The translations under genes and the position numbers were made by a program. 64,000 nt of DNA from NCBI RefSeq assembly GCF_041053105.1, contig NZ_CP163444.1:2604001-2668000 (forward strand). The letters are read 5' to 3'. Shown here one piece after another: positions 15,842 to 24,477 of the stretch (the stretch's first letter is position 1; each line of letters starts with the position of its first letter). The stretch is from Streptomyces sp. R44 (GTDB taxonomy: Bacteria; Actinomycetota; Actinomycetes; Streptomycetales; Streptomycetaceae). The notes beneath the pieces were generated by a model that was not told the DNA's origin, did not search any database, and was given only the letters and a program-made list of their open reading frames with translations.

Positions 15842-17080
15842 CTACCGTCCGGCGGTGTCGCACAGGGCGCGGTCGACCAGGTCACTGGCCGCCTTCTGCT
15901 GCCGGATCGTCCTGCCGAGGTCGTTGAAGCTGGTGGTCAGGGAGACGGTGACGGTGCGGCGGCCGTCACCGGTGGCGCCGTTCAGGGTGATGTAGCCGGC
16001 TTCGCCCCCTTCATGGCTCCAGTAGCTGCCGCCGCAGCTCAGGGGGCGGGCGACGAGGCCGAGGCCGTAGCGTCCGCCCGGCCAGAACACCTCGAACTCC
16101 TTGGGGACCGGGACCGTGTCCCGCATCTCGGCCAGGCGCGCCCCGGACAGCAGCTCGCCGCCGAGCAGCCCCTGGAAGAAGCGGTTCACGTCCGCCGTGG
16201 TGGAGACGTAGCCGCCGAGGTCGGGGACGAGCTGCTCGGTGACGTCGATCCGTTCGCCGGAGCCGAAGACCTGGTAGCCGTCGGCGTGCGGGCGGCGCAG
16301 GGTGGGCGTGGCGCCCGGGAGGTACGTGTGGTGCATGCCGAGCGGTCGCAGGATCCGGCTCTCGACCTCCTCCTGCCAGGGGCGGCCGGCGACCTTCTCG
16401 ACGATCATGCCGAGGACGACGTAGCCGGTGTTGGAGTAGCCCCAGCCGGTGCCGGGCTCGAAGTCCGGGTGGTGCCTCATCGCCCGGGCGACGATCTGTT
16501 CGGCGGTGTACGTGTCGTGACGGTGCTGGTAGTACTGCTGCGGGGTGTCGAAGCCGGGCAGGTCGTCGTGGAGGCCGCTGGTGTTCCGCAGCAGCTGACG
16601 CACGGTCATCTTCCGTCCGTCGTTGCCGTTTCCGGCGATCACACCGGGCAGCCGGCGCTCCACCGTGTCGTCCAGCGACAGCCTGCCCTCGTCGACCAGC
16701 TGCAGGACCACGGTCGCCATGAGCGCCTTGCCGGTGCTGGCGATCCGGAAGTAGCCGTCCCGGGGCACCGGCCGCTTCGTGCCCACCTCGGCGACGCCTG
16801 CGGTGGCGACCAGGTCCCGCCCGGAGGCCGTGGTCACCCGCGCCTGGACGCCGGTGATCCCCAGCGCCCGGAGGGCTTCGGTGTCCCGGCGCAGGTCGTC
16901 CTGCCGGTAGCCGGGCGCGGAGGGCGCGGACGCGCCGTTCGAGGACTGGACGGTCGCGGCCACACCCGCGGTGGCGAGTGCCGCCGCCACCGCGACGGCC
17001 GGCCATGTGCGGCCGGTCCGGCGGCGACGCTTCGGGGACGGGTGGCTCTGCGGCGCTGAGGCCGGGGTGGTGGATGTCAT
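15842..17080 (-). CDS. secreted serine hydrolase, class C beta-lactamase/DD-peptidase fold
   Basis: 412 aa from ATG 17080 (GTG 17089 also possible). A basic stretch KRRRRTGR then AVAVAAALATAGVAATV forms a signal or anchor. The active-site set of this fold is complete: SxxK as STGK, YxN as YSN in WGYSNTGYVVLG, and HEGGEAG in place of KTG. These match the D-alanyl-D-alanine carboxypeptidase/esterase group rather than true resistance enzymes. It is divergent, across a 154-bp gap, from the histidine kinase. Confidence 0.9.
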   Translation of the reverse strand: MTSTTPASAPQSHPSPKRRRRTGRTWPAVAVAAALATAGVAATVQSSNGASAPSAPGYRQDDLRRDTEALRALGITGVQARVTTASGRDLVATAGVAEVGTKRPVPRDGYFRIASTGKALMATVVLQLVDEGRLSLDDTVERRLPGVIAGNGNDGRKMTVRQLLRNTSGLHDDLPGFDTPQQYYQHRHDTYTAEQIVARAMRHHPDFEPGTGWGYSNTGYVVLGMIVEKVAGRPWQEEVESRILRPLGMHHTYLPGATPTLRRPHADGYQVFGSGERIDVTEQLVPDLGGYVSTTADVNRFFQGLLGGELLSGARLAEMRDTVPVPKEFEVFWPGGRYGLGLVARPLSCGGSYWSHEGGEAGYITLNGATGDGRRTVTVSLTTSFNDLGRTIRQQKAASDLVDRALCDTAGR

Positions 17081-17234
17081 GCCGGTCACGCTAGGGAGGC
17101 GCCGAGTGGCACGTCGCTGCCGCAGAGGGCCGGTGGTGAGCTACAGCGGGCTGTAGTGCCGTGCCGGCCGCCGGGCACGTACGGTCGCTTCCGGGGGCCG
17201 GCTCCGGTCCCGTACGACAGACGGGGGCGGACCG

Positions 17235-18371
17235 GTGGACCAGTGGTGGCTGCGGACCGGGCGCGCCGGACGCTATCTCCTCGGCACCCTGGCGACCGCG
17301 ACGGTGACGCTCGCGGCGGCGCCCCTCCTGTGCGTACCGTCGGCGGCGGCCGCCTGGGCGGAGCGCCACCGCCGGCGTGCCGGGGCGCTGCTCGGCCGAC
17401 CGGTGGAGCCGGGCCCGCGGCCCCTCCGCCGCGAGCTGGCCTGGCTGGTGGTGCAGGTGGCGACCGGTCTGCCCGCGGGAGTGATCGCCCTGCTGTGCCT
17501 GGGCAATCTGCTCCTCACCCTCGTGGTCGCCGTGGGGTGGTGGGCCTTCCCCGCGTCGGATCCGCCACGGCTGCTGCTGCTCGACGTCCGTGTCGACGGG
17601 TGGGTCCCCGCCCTGACGGTCAATCTGGTGCAGCTGCTGCCCCTCGCGGCGCTCGCGGCCCTCGCCCTGCCACCGCTCGCCCGGGTGCACGCCCTGTGCT
17701 GCCTGGCGGTCCTGGCACCGTCTCCGGCGGAACGGCTGGCCGCGCGCGTCACGGAGCTCACCCGGACGCGGGCGGACGTCCTGCGGGCGCACGGTGCGGA
17801 ACTCCGCCGGATCGAGCGGGACTTGCACGACGGCACCCAGGCCCGGCTCGTGGCCATCGCCCTGCGGCTCGCCGTGGCCGGCGAGACCCTCCCCCGGGAC
17901 CCGGACGCGGCCGCAGCGCTCGTACGGCAGGCGCGGGCCGAGACCGAGGAGGCCATGACCGAGCTGCGTTCCGTCATCCGCACCATCTATCCCCCGGTCC
18001 TGGCCGACCAGGGTCTCGTGGGCGCGCTCGGCACCCTGGGCACCAGGGCCGGTGTCCCGACCCGCATCGGCGTCGGCGAGCTCGGCGAGGTCCCCGCCGC
18101 GGTCGAGGCGGTCGCGTACTACGCCGTCACCGAGGCGCTGGCGAACGTCGCCCGGCACAGCCGGGCAACGAAGGCCGCCGTCTCCGTCGACCGCGACGGC
18201 GCGCTGCTCCGCGCGGAGATCACGGACGACGGGACGGGCGGGGCGGACGCGTCGCGGGGCAGCGGTCTGGACGGAATCCGTCGCCGCGCCGCCGCCCTGG
18301 ACGGCACCATGAAGATCAGCAGCCCGCCGGGCGGGCCGACCGTCGTCACCGTGGAGCTGCCGTGCGTGTAG
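17235..18371 (+). CDS. NarL-type sensor histidine kinase
   Basis: 378 aa. The first ~170 residues hold several membrane helices. A HisKA_3 dimerisation domain follows with ELRRIERDLHDGTQARLVAIAL, the phospho-acceptor being His198. A HATPase core ends in DDGTGGADASRGSGLDGIRRR. The DGTQ box is typical of Streptomyces kinases paired with LuxR-type regulators. The response regulator overlaps its end by 10 bp. The signal is unknown; the divergent serine hydrolase is a possible target. Confidence 0.92.
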   Translation: MDQWWLRTGRAGRYLLGTLATATVTLAAAPLLCVPSAAAAWAERHRRRAGALLGRPVEPGPRPLRRELAWLVVQVATGLPAGVIALLCLGNLLLTLVVAVGWWAFPASDPPRLLLLDVRVDGWVPALTVNLVQLLPLAALAALALPPLARVHALCCLAVLAPSPAERLAARVTELTRTRADVLRAHGAELRRIERDLHDGTQARLVAIALRLAVAGETLPRDPDAAAALVRQARAETEEAMTELRSVIRTIYPPVLADQGLVGALGTLGTRAGVPTRIGVGELGEVPAAVEAVAYYAVTEALANVARHSRATKAAVSVDRDGALLRAEITDDGTGGADASRGSGLDGIRRRAAALDGTMKISSPPGGPTVVTVELPCV

Positions 18372-19021
18372 TCATCGCCGAGGACAACGTCCTGCTCGCC
18401 TCCGGACTCGAACTCCTCCTCGGCTCCCAGGGCTTCGAGGTCGCCGCGATCGCGGACGACGCCCCCGGCTTCCTGGCCGCCGTCGAGGCCCACCGGCCGG
18501 ACGTCACCATCGTGGACGTACGGCTGCCGCCGGGCTTCCGCGACGAGGGGATCCGCGCCGCCCTCCAGGCCCGCCGCGACCACCCCGGACTTCCCGTCCT
18601 GGTCCTGTCCCAGTACGTCGAGCAGGAGTACGCGGGCCGCCTCCTCTCCGACACCGGCGGCGGCATCGGCTACCTCCTCAAGGACCGGGTGAGCCGCATC
18701 GCGGAGTTCACCGAGGCACTGCGCCGCGTGGCGGCGGGCGGCACCGCCCTGGACCCGGAGGTCATCGCCCAGCTCCTCGCCGTCCGCGGCGATCCGGTCG
18801 ACGCCCTCACCCCCCGGGAGCGCGAGGTCCTGGCGCTGATGGCCGAGGGTCACGACAACGCGGGCATCGCCCAGCGGCTCTTCGTCACCGACAACGCCGT
18901 GCACAAACACATCGGCAGCGTCTTCCTCAAACTCGGCCTCTCGGCCGGCGACAGCGGCCACCGCCGAGTCCGCGCGGTCCTGACCTGGCTCCGCCGCCAC
19001 GGCGGCCCGGAGCCGGGCTGA
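18362..19021 (+). CDS. LuxR/NarL-family response regulator
   Basis: 219 aa from GTG 18362, overlapping the kinase stop. The receiver domain has MRVVIAEDN and the phosphorylation site Asp52 in TIVDVRLPPG; K in YLLKDRV completes the pocket. The LuxR helix-turn-helix is LTPREREVLALMAEGHDNAGIAQRLF through NAVHKHIGSVFLKL. The overlapping start argues for translational coupling and a one-to-one pair. Confidence 0.93.
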   Translation: MRVVIAEDNVLLASGLELLLGSQGFEVAAIADDAPGFLAAVEAHRPDVTIVDVRLPPGFRDEGIRAALQARRDHPGLPVLVLSQYVEQEYAGRLLSDTGGGIGYLLKDRVSRIAEFTEALRRVAAGGTALDPEVIAQLLAVRGDPVDALTPREREVLALMAEGHDNAGIAQRLFVTDNAVHKHIGSVFLKLGLSAGDSGHRRVRAVLTWLRRHGGPEPG

Positions 19022-19034
19022 CGAGTCCGGGAAG

Positions 19035-19070
19035 GTCCCGCTGGAGACTCGGGGCTTTCCCCAGCGGGAC
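19035..19070. terminator. bidirectional hairpin between the response regulator and the small membrane protein
   Basis: Perfect 10-bp arms GTCCCGCTGG and CCAGCGGGAC, between the plus-strand stop at 19021 and the minus-strand stop at 19077. Confidence 0.7.
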
Positions 19071-19076
19071 TCTTGA

Positions 19077-19241
19077 TCACTCGCGCTTGGCCCTGACTTC
19101 GTCGCGCACCGCGCGAACGGACCGAATCGCAGTGATCATCTTCTGGGCGAGCGCGGGAACCTGGTCGAAGAGGTGCCCCACGACAGTGAAGCCCCCTACG
19201 ACCGCGGCTGTACCCACGGTCACCCATCCCGCCAGCTCCAT
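19077..19241 (-). CDS. 54-aa single-pass membrane protein
   Basis: The start is ATG 19241 with a strong GAAAGGAG four bases upstream. The N-terminal MELAGWVTVGTAAVVGGFTV is one membrane helix; the tail ending VRAVRDEVRAKRE is amphipathic and basic. I do not recognise the family. The good ribosome site, hydrophobic-then-charged layout and downstream hairpin support a real gene. It follows rnpB on the same strand beyond that gene's terminator. A 25-codon frame ends just upstream of its ribosome site. Confidence 0.6.
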   Translation of the reverse strand: MELAGWVTVGTAAVVGGFTVVGHLFDQVPALAQKMITAIRSVRAVRDEVRAKRE

Positions 19242-19429
19242 GTAGCTCCTTTCAGAGAGGGTTCGGCGAAGGCGCCGAGCCGGCCACCCCGGCCCCCGAC
19301 GCAAGGGCTGTCGAACCGGCTGCCCTCATCAGGGCCGATCTCTCTTCACGAACTACAGGAATTTTTGGGCGACTTGAGTGTATCCGGCGGGGCCGCCCGC
19401 GTCCTGACATCCTCGGAGCCGAGAAAGCG

Positions 19430-19471
19430 AAAGGGCCCCTGATCAGGCGGAAACCTGTTCGGGGGCCCTTC
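19430..19471 (-). terminator. rnpB terminator
   Basis: Arms AAGGGCCCC (19431-19439) and GGGGCCCTT (19462-19470) form a perfect 9-bp stem about 13 bp past the RNase P RNA 3' end, followed on the minus strand by TTTCGCTTTC. Confidence 0.75.
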
Positions 19472-19483
19472 TCACGTGGGCCG

Positions 19484-19889
19484 ACAGACGAGTCGGGCTG
19501 TACGCCGGGTTCTGTGCCCCGGGACCTCACGGTCGTCGGGGCGACGGCCATCCATCTAGGACCGGCGTTGCCGCCGGCCTCCTGCGGTCTACCCGCGGAC
19601 TCGGGCGAGCAGCCCTCGAACATCCGCGCAGGGACACCGAGGTGTCCCCTCTTGACCTTGCTCCGAGTGGGGTTTACCTAGCCGCCTGAGTCACCTCAGG
19701 CGCTGGTGGTCTCTTACACCACCGTTTCACCCTTACCGAGGACCGAGGTCCCCGGCGGTCTGTTTTCTGTGGCACTGTCCCGCGGGTCACCCCGGGTGGC
19801 CGTTAGCCACCACCCTGCTCTGTGGAGCCCGGACGTTCCTCGGGAAGATCCGAGGATCTCCACGCGGCCGTCCGCCCGGCTCGTCTGCC
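19484..19889 (-). ncRNA. rnpB: RNase P RNA, bacterial type A
   Basis: About 405 nt on the minus strand, giving the catalytic RNA that matures tRNA 5' ends. The ends pair to form helix P1 (5' CAGACGAG with 3' CTCGTCTG). Conserved core elements are present: GGAACGTCCGGGCTCC-like sequence near the 5' end (as GAGGAACGTCCGGGCTCCAC), ACAGAAA, GGTAAGGGTGAAACGGTG-like sequence in the middle, and near the 3' end GATGGATGGCCG. Streptomyces RNase P RNAs are of this length. Ends are judged from P1 and could be off by a few bases. Confidence 0.95.
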
Positions 19890-19930
19890 GTGCCGACCAT
19901 GCTACCTGGCGATTCAGAGGAAGTCGGCCT
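19890..19930 (-). promoter_or_regulatory. probable rnpB promoter
   Basis: TAGCAT (read on the minus strand, 19904-19899) lies about 10 bp before the RNA 5' end and fits a -10 element; no clear -35 is seen. The rest of the gap to 20100 shows no gene. Confidence 0.4.
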
Positions 19931-20099
19931 CGGCGGGGGCGAACGAGAGGTCGGGGATGACGTGGTTCCTCGGTCTCACCAGGGCACTCGCCTTCTCCAG
20001 GCCCTTGCTCGGGCATCGAGGCACCTGCCGTCCGTCGGATCCGGGGGTCGTTCCCTCGATCGTGGCACATGATCGGCCACGGCCTCCGAAAGCGATCCC

Positions 20100-20130
20100 T
20101 TGACCCTGCCGCAGCGTCAGGGTTTCTACT
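20100..20130 (+). promoter_or_regulatory. MerR-type promoter with 19-bp spacer and embedded operator
   Basis: TTGACC (20100-20105) and TCTACT (20125-20130) are separated by 19 bp, the long spacing that MerR proteins correct by twisting DNA. A near-perfect dyad with arms ACCCTG and CAGGGT (20103-20123) fills the spacer. Transcription would begin at or next to the ATG at 20137, so the mRNA should be leaderless. Confidence 0.75.
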
Positions 20131-20136
20131 GGGCGC

Positions 20137-20886
20137 ATGCGTATCGGCGAGATCGCCGCGCTCGTCGGGGTCACCCCCCGGGCCGTGCGGCACTACCACC
20201 ATTCGGGACTGCTGCCCGAGCCCGAGCGGCGGGCCAACGGGTACCGGGAGTACGGGGTCCGGGACGCCGTGCTGCTGGCCCGGATCCGGCGGCTGACCGA
20301 GCTGGGGCTCGGTCTGGACGAGGTGCGGGACGTGCTGGCCGGCGACGAGGGGCGGGGGCTCGCGGAGGTCCTGGAGGAGCTGGCGGACGACCTGGCCCGG
20401 CAGGAGGCTGTGATCCGGGAGCGCCGGGAGAACCTCGCCCCGCTCCTCGCCGAGGCCCGCGCCGGGCGCCTGGCCGCCGAGGGCCCCGTCTCCCCGGAGC
20501 TGGCGGCGCTGCTCGCGGGTCTCGGGGAGCTGCCCGAGTCCCCGATGGCGGCGAAGGACCGGGAGATCCTGGCCCTCCTCGACACCGTCGTCCCCGAGGC
20601 GGAACGGGCCCGGCTGATGGAGCTGATGCACGGCGCGGCGAGCGGTGCGCGGGAGCTGTACGGGCTCCTGGACGCCCTCGCCGACGCGGAGGCGGACGAC
20701 CCCCGGGTGGAGGGGGCGGCCCGGGCGCTGGCCGCGGTCCTGCCGGACGGGAGGGCGGTGGAGCTGCCCCCTGAGGGGGCCGGAGGTCTCGCCGACACGT
20801 TCTTCGCGGACCTCGCCCCGGCCCAGTCGGCGGCGGTACGGCGCGCGGTGGAACTGGTGACAGAAGGTAGGGAGGCGGAGCGATGA
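20137..20886 (+). CDS. MerR-family transcriptional regulator
   Basis: 249 aa. The N-terminal winged helix is classic: MRIGEIAALVGVTPRAVRHYHHSGLLPEPERRANGYREY, then a coiled-coil linker around LADDLARQEAVIRERRENL. The ~130-aa C-terminal part is helical and Cys-free, so it is not a metal or thiol sensor of the usual kind and is more like a drug- or ligand-binding member. It probably controls its own promoter and the overlapping membrane-protein gene (ATGA overlap at 20883). Confidence 0.9.
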   Translation: MRIGEIAALVGVTPRAVRHYHHSGLLPEPERRANGYREYGVRDAVLLARIRRLTELGLGLDEVRDVLAGDEGRGLAEVLEELADDLARQEAVIRERRENLAPLLAEARAGRLAAEGPVSPELAALLAGLGELPESPMAAKDREILALLDTVVPEAERARLMELMHGAASGARELYGLLDALADAEADDPRVEGAARALAAVLPDGRAVELPPEGAGGLADTFFADLAPAQSAAVRRAVELVTEGREAER

Positions 20887-21518
20887 GGGACACCATGCGC
20901 AGGCCGGTCGAGGTCGTGCTGCGGCTGATCGGGCACGAGTGGCGGCTCACGGGGAGTCTCGTGCGGTGGGTCGGGCGGCGGGCGCACGGGGTGGCGGGCG
21001 CGGACGGCGTGTTCCCGCACGCACGGGACCAGGCGGCGCTGATGTACGGCTTCGCGTTCGTGTGCGTGGTCGAGACGGTCGGCATGTCGTACCTGCTCGC
21101 CGACTGGCCCTTCGTCCACGCCGTCTTCCTCGTCCTGGACGTCTACACCGTGCTCTTCGTCCTCGGGCTGCACGCCGCCTCCGCCACCCGGCCGCACACG
21201 CTCGCCGGCGGCGTCCTGCGGGTCCGGCAGGCCGCGCACGTCGACGTGCGGATCCCGGTCGAGCGGATCGCGGCCGTCCGGCGCGAGTCCCTCTTCTCGC
21301 ACGAGAAGAAGGACGGCGAGCTGAACCTCGCCGTCGGCTCCCGGACCTCCGTCACGATCGAGCTGACCGAGCCGGTCGACGCGCCCGGGCTGCTCGGCGC
21401 GCCCCGCCCCGTACGGCTGATCCGGCTGCACGCCGACGACCCGCAGGCGCTCGTACGGGAACTCACGCGGGCGCGAAGAGGACCTTCGCCGTCCCCGGGT
21501 CCGCTTCCGACAGCCTGA
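20883..21518 (+). CDS. uncharacterised membrane protein co-translated with the MerR gene
   Basis: 211 aa; the ATG overlaps the merR stop. Two hydrophobic helices lie at ~55-100 (LMYGFAFVCVVETVGMSYLL, FVHAVFLVLDVYTVLFVLGL). The C-terminal ~100 residues form a soluble domain with DVRIPVERIAAVRRE and repeated beta-strand-like stretches, resembling a PH-like membrane domain. The overlap suggests it belongs to the MerR response. Its 3' end overlaps the RNB gene on the other strand by 56 bp. Function is unknown. Confidence 0.72.
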   Translation: MRDTMRRPVEVVLRLIGHEWRLTGSLVRWVGRRAHGVAGADGVFPHARDQAALMYGFAFVCVVETVGMSYLLADWPFVHAVFLVLDVYTVLFVLGLHAASATRPHTLAGGVLRVRQAAHVDVRIPVERIAAVRRESLFSHEKKDGELNLAVGSRTSVTIELTEPVDAPGLLGAPRPVRLIRLHADDPQALVRELTRARRGPSPSPGPLPTA

Positions 21519-22905
21519 CCCGCAGCCACTCGCCCAGCGGCAGCTTCGCCGTCCCGCCCTCGATGCGGGCGACGACCGCCGGGTCCTCCAGGTGGACGGT
21601 CCCGACGGCGGGTTCGCGTTCCTTCACGTCGATGACGTACGCGTCGAAGATCTCGCCGACGCGTTCCTTCAGGAGCGCCGCCTCGACGATGTCGACGCTC
21701 TCGCGTTCGACGGTGTTGGCGCGGCGGGCGCCGGTGGCCATCTCGTCGGGGAGGGCGGGCAGGGCGGCCCGTACCCACTCGGGCGGCTCGTCGCCGGCGA
21801 CCGCCGCCACGCACAGCTCGCCCGCGTACCGGTCGACGAGGCGGCGCAGCGGCGCGGTGCAGTGGGTGTACTCGTCGGCGACGGCGGCGTGGACGGCGGG
21901 GCTGGGGACGTGGCCGTCGGTGAAGACGGTGTAGCCGGCGCCGCGCAGGAGGCTGGTGCACTCCTGGAGGAAGGCGGCGTGGCGCGGGTTGGTGGGGTCG
22001 GCGGAGCGGACGACGTCGGCGTACGAGACGTGGTGCGGCCAGTCGACGCCGAGGGCCCGGGCGGAGCGGCGCAGCCGGGCGACGGCGCCGTCGGGCGCGG
22101 TGGGGAGGGTGCGGAGGATGCCGGTGCCGGCGGCGGTCATGAGGTCGGCGGCGGCCATGCCGGTGAGGAGGGAGATCTGGGCGTTCCAGGCGTCGGCGGG
22201 GAGCGGGGCCCGGTAGGCGAGGGAGTAGGTGTGGTCGGTCTCGACGATCTCCTGCTCGGGGACGTTGAGGGAGATCCCGCCGCGTCCGGCTTCGAGGGCC
22301 TCGCGGAGGCGGCCGATGTCCCGGAGGAGGGCCAGGGGCTCTTCCGCCGTCCCGTCCTCGATCCGCCGCTGCACGCCCTCGTAGTCGAGTTTGGCGCGGC
22401 TGCGGACGAGGGCGCGGCGGACGTCGGTGGCGACCCGTTGTCCGTCGGCGTCGAGGTCGATGCGCCAGAGGAGGGCGGGGCGGGGGTCGCCGGGGAGGAG
22501 GCTGGCGGCGCCCTCGGAGAGGACGGGCGGGTGGAGGGGGACCCTGCCGTCGGGGAAGTACAGGGTGAGGACCCGCCGGTGGGCCTCGGCGTCGAGCGCG
22601 CCGCCGGGGGTGACGAAGGCGGCGACGTCGGCGATGGCGTAGTGGACGCGGTAGCCGCCGTCGGCGCGGCGGGCCAGGTGCATGGCCTGGTCGAGGTCGG
22701 TGGAGGTGGGCGGGTCGATCGTGAAGAAGGGGATGTCGGTGGCGTCGTACGAGGGGAGGCGGGGGTTCTTCGCGGCCGCCTCGGCCTCGGCGAGGACGGC
22801 GGGCGGGAAGTCCTCGGGGATCGCGAGCTCGGTACGGAGTGCGCGCAGGGCGGCCCGCAGCGGAGCCTCGGCTGCGCCGGTCACGTGGATGTGGCGGCGG
22901 GGCAT
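21463..22905 (-). CDS. RNB-domain ribonuclease (RNase II/R family), short form
   Basis: 480 aa from ATG 22905. The RNB catalytic motif is clear: DATDIPFFTIDPPTSTDLDQAMHL, whose clustered Asp residues bind Mg2+, and later YTHCTAPLRRLVDRY. It is shorter than E. coli RNase R and lacks obvious N-terminal cold-shock domains, as do many actinobacterial RNB proteins. It should be a 3'-to-5' exoribonuclease. It stands alone, divergent from yaaA. Confidence 0.9.
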   Translation of the reverse strand: MPRRHIHVTGAAEAPLRAALRALRTELAIPEDFPPAVLAEAEAAAKNPRLPSYDATDIPFFTIDPPTSTDLDQAMHLARRADGGYRVHYAIADVAAFVTPGGALDAEAHRRVLTLYFPDGRVPLHPPVLSEGAASLLPGDPRPALLWRIDLDADGQRVATDVRRALVRSRAKLDYEGVQRRIEDGTAEEPLALLRDIGRLREALEAGRGGISLNVPEQEIVETDHTYSLAYRAPLPADAWNAQISLLTGMAAADLMTAAGTGILRTLPTAPDGAVARLRRSARALGVDWPHHVSYADVVRSADPTNPRHAAFLQECTSLLRGAGYTVFTDGHVPSPAVHAAVADEYTHCTAPLRRLVDRYAGELCVAAVAGDEPPEWVRAALPALPDEMATGARRANTVERESVDIVEAALLKERVGEIFDAYVIDVKEREPAVGTVHLEDPAVVARIEGGTAKLPLGEWLRVRLSEADPGTAKVLFAPA

Positions 22906-23001
22906 GGACCGAGCGTATGAGCTGGGGCAGGGTGCGGCACCTCGTAGGCTGGACGACCGGGGCCGCACCCCCCACCCCCGTACGGACGAAGGAGAACCAC
23001 C

Positions 23002-23769
23002 GTGCTCGTGCTGTTGCCGCCCTCCGAAGGCAAGGCCTCCTCGGGGCGCGGGGCGCCGCTGAAGCCGGAGTCGCTGTCCCTGCCGGGGCTCGCGGAGGCG
23101 CGGGCGGCGGTCCTGGACGAGCTGGTCGAGCTGTGCGCCGCCGACGAGGAGAAGGCGCGCGAGGTGCTCGGTCTGAGCGAGGGCCTGCGCGGCGAGGTCG
23201 CGAAGAACACGGAGCTGCGGACGGCGGGCGCGCGTCCGGCCGGGGAGATCTACACGGGCGTGCTGTACGACGCGCTGGGTCTGGCGACGCTGGACGCGGC
23301 GGCCCGGAAGCGGGCGGGGAGCTCGCTGCTGGTGTTCTCGGGCCTGTGGGGCGCGGTGAGGGTGACGGACCGGATTCCGTCCTACCGCTGCTCGATGGGC
23401 GTGAAGCTGCCGGGGCTGGGGGCGCTGGGCGCGCACTGGCGGGGCGCGATGGCCTCGGTGATGCCGGAGGCGGCCGGGGACGGGCTCGTCCTGGACCTGC
23501 GCTCCTCGGCGTACGCCTCGGCGTGGAAGCCGAAGGGGGAGCTCGCGGCCCGGACGGCGACGGTGCGGGTGCTGCACGCGCCGACCCGGAAGGTGGTCAG
23601 CCACTTCAACAAGGCGACGAAGGGCCGGATCGTGCGGAGCCTCCTGGAGGCGGGCGCGGAGCCGGCTTCGCCGGCGGAGCTGGCGGAGGCGCTGCGGGGC
23701 CTGGGGTACGTGGTGGAGGAGGGCGGGAAGGCGGGGGCGCTCGACGTGCTGGTGGACGAGATCCACTGA
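23002..23769 (+). CDS. yaaA: YaaA/DUF328 family peroxide-stress protein
   Basis: 255 aa from GTG 23002 with AAGGAGAA nine bases upstream. The N-terminal LVLLPPSEGKA and central GLWGAVRVTDRIPSYRCSMG match YaaA, which in E. coli limits damage from hydrogen peroxide by lowering free iron. The VVSHFNKATKGRIVR stretch near the C-terminus is also conserved. It ends just before a cluster of GTTGC/GCAAC half-sites belonging to the next gene. Confidence 0.9.
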   Translation: MLVLLPPSEGKASSGRGAPLKPESLSLPGLAEARAAVLDELVELCAADEEKAREVLGLSEGLRGEVAKNTELRTAGARPAGEIYTGVLYDALGLATLDAAARKRAGSSLLVFSGLWGAVRVTDRIPSYRCSMGVKLPGLGALGAHWRGAMASVMPEAAGDGLVLDLRSSAYASAWKPKGELAARTATVRVLHAPTRKVVSHFNKATKGRIVRSLLEAGAEPASPAELAEALRGLGYVVEEGGKAGALDVLVDEIH

Positions 23770-23774
23770 CGCTT

Positions 23775-23801
23775 CGTTGCACCCTCCGCAACGCTCGTTG
23801 C
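23775..23801. promoter_or_regulatory. GTTGC/GCAAC repeat cluster upstream of the aldolase
   Basis: CGTTGC and GCAACG face each other across 7 bp (23775-23793), and a further CGTTGC follows at 23796-23801. This is 32-58 bp before the aldolase start, a plausible operator for an unknown regulator. Confidence 0.45.
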
Positions 23802-23832
23802 GGGTGGCGCTCGGCCTGGGCAGGATGACGCC

Positions 23833-24477
23833 ATGTCCTCGACGAGCGTGTTCGACCTTGCCCCCGGATGCCCCGTGGTCCCCGTCGTCGTGATCGAGGA
23901 CGCCGCCGACGCCGTGCCCCTGGCGCGGGCCCTGGTGGCCGGCGGGCTGCCGCTGATCGAGGTCACCCTGCGCACCCCGGCCGCGCTCGACGCCGTCCGC
24001 GCGATCGCGGCCGAGGTGCCGGAGGCGGTCGTCGGCGCGGGCACGGTGGTCTCGCCGGCCGGGGTCGCGGACGCGGTCGGCGCGGGCGCGCGGTTCCTGG
24101 TGAGTCCGGGGTGGACCGAGGGGCTGCTCGGCGCGATGCGGGACTCGGGGGTGCCGTTCCTGCCGGGGGTCTCGACGGCCTCGGAGGTCGTGGCCCTCCT
24201 CGAACGCGGGGTGTCGGACATGAAGTTCTTCCCGGCCGAGGCGGCGGGCGGCATCCCGTATCTGACGTCCCTCGCGGGCCCGCTGCCCCGGGCCCGCTTC
24301 TGCCCCACGGGCGGCATCTCCCCGGCCTCCGCCCCCGCCTACCTCGCCCTCCCGAACGTCGGCTGCGTCGGCGGTACGTGGATGCTGCCGCCCGACGCCC
24401 TCGCGGCCCGCGACTGGGCGCGGGTCGAGTCCCTCGCGCGCGGGGCGGCGGACCTGGGGGTCCCGGTCAGCCGGTGA
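23833..24477 (+). CDS. eda: 2-dehydro-3-deoxyphosphogluconate (KDPG/KHG) aldolase
   Basis: 214 aa. It carries the family signatures PVVPVVVIEDAADAVPLARAL, the acid-base Glu segment IEVTLRTPAALDAV, the substrate loop VGAGTVVSP, and the Schiff-base lysine motif VSDMKFFPAEAAGG. It cleaves KDPG to pyruvate and glyceraldehyde-3-phosphate in Entner-Doudoroff or uronate catabolism. No partner kinase or dehydratase is adjacent. The 3' end overlaps the acetyltransferase gene by 11 bp, tail to tail. Confidence 0.9.
   Translation: MSSTSVFDLAPGCPVVPVVVIEDAADAVPLARALVAGGLPLIEVTLRTPAALDAVRAIAAEVPEAVVGAGTVVSPAGVADAVGAGARFLVSPGWTEGLLGAMRDSGVPFLPGVSTASEVVALLERGVSDMKFFPAEAAGGIPYLTSLAGPLPRARFCPTGGISPASAPAYLALPNVGCVGGTWMLPPDALAARDWARVESLARGAADLGVPVSR

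Noticed and set aside
19914..20010. Minus-strand frame ending NHVIPDLSFAPAEADFL, faintly like the end of a DUF397 protein.
   Set aside because: Only about 15 residues resemble the family, there is no upstream part, and it lies in the rnpB promoter region; too weak to call a pseudogene.
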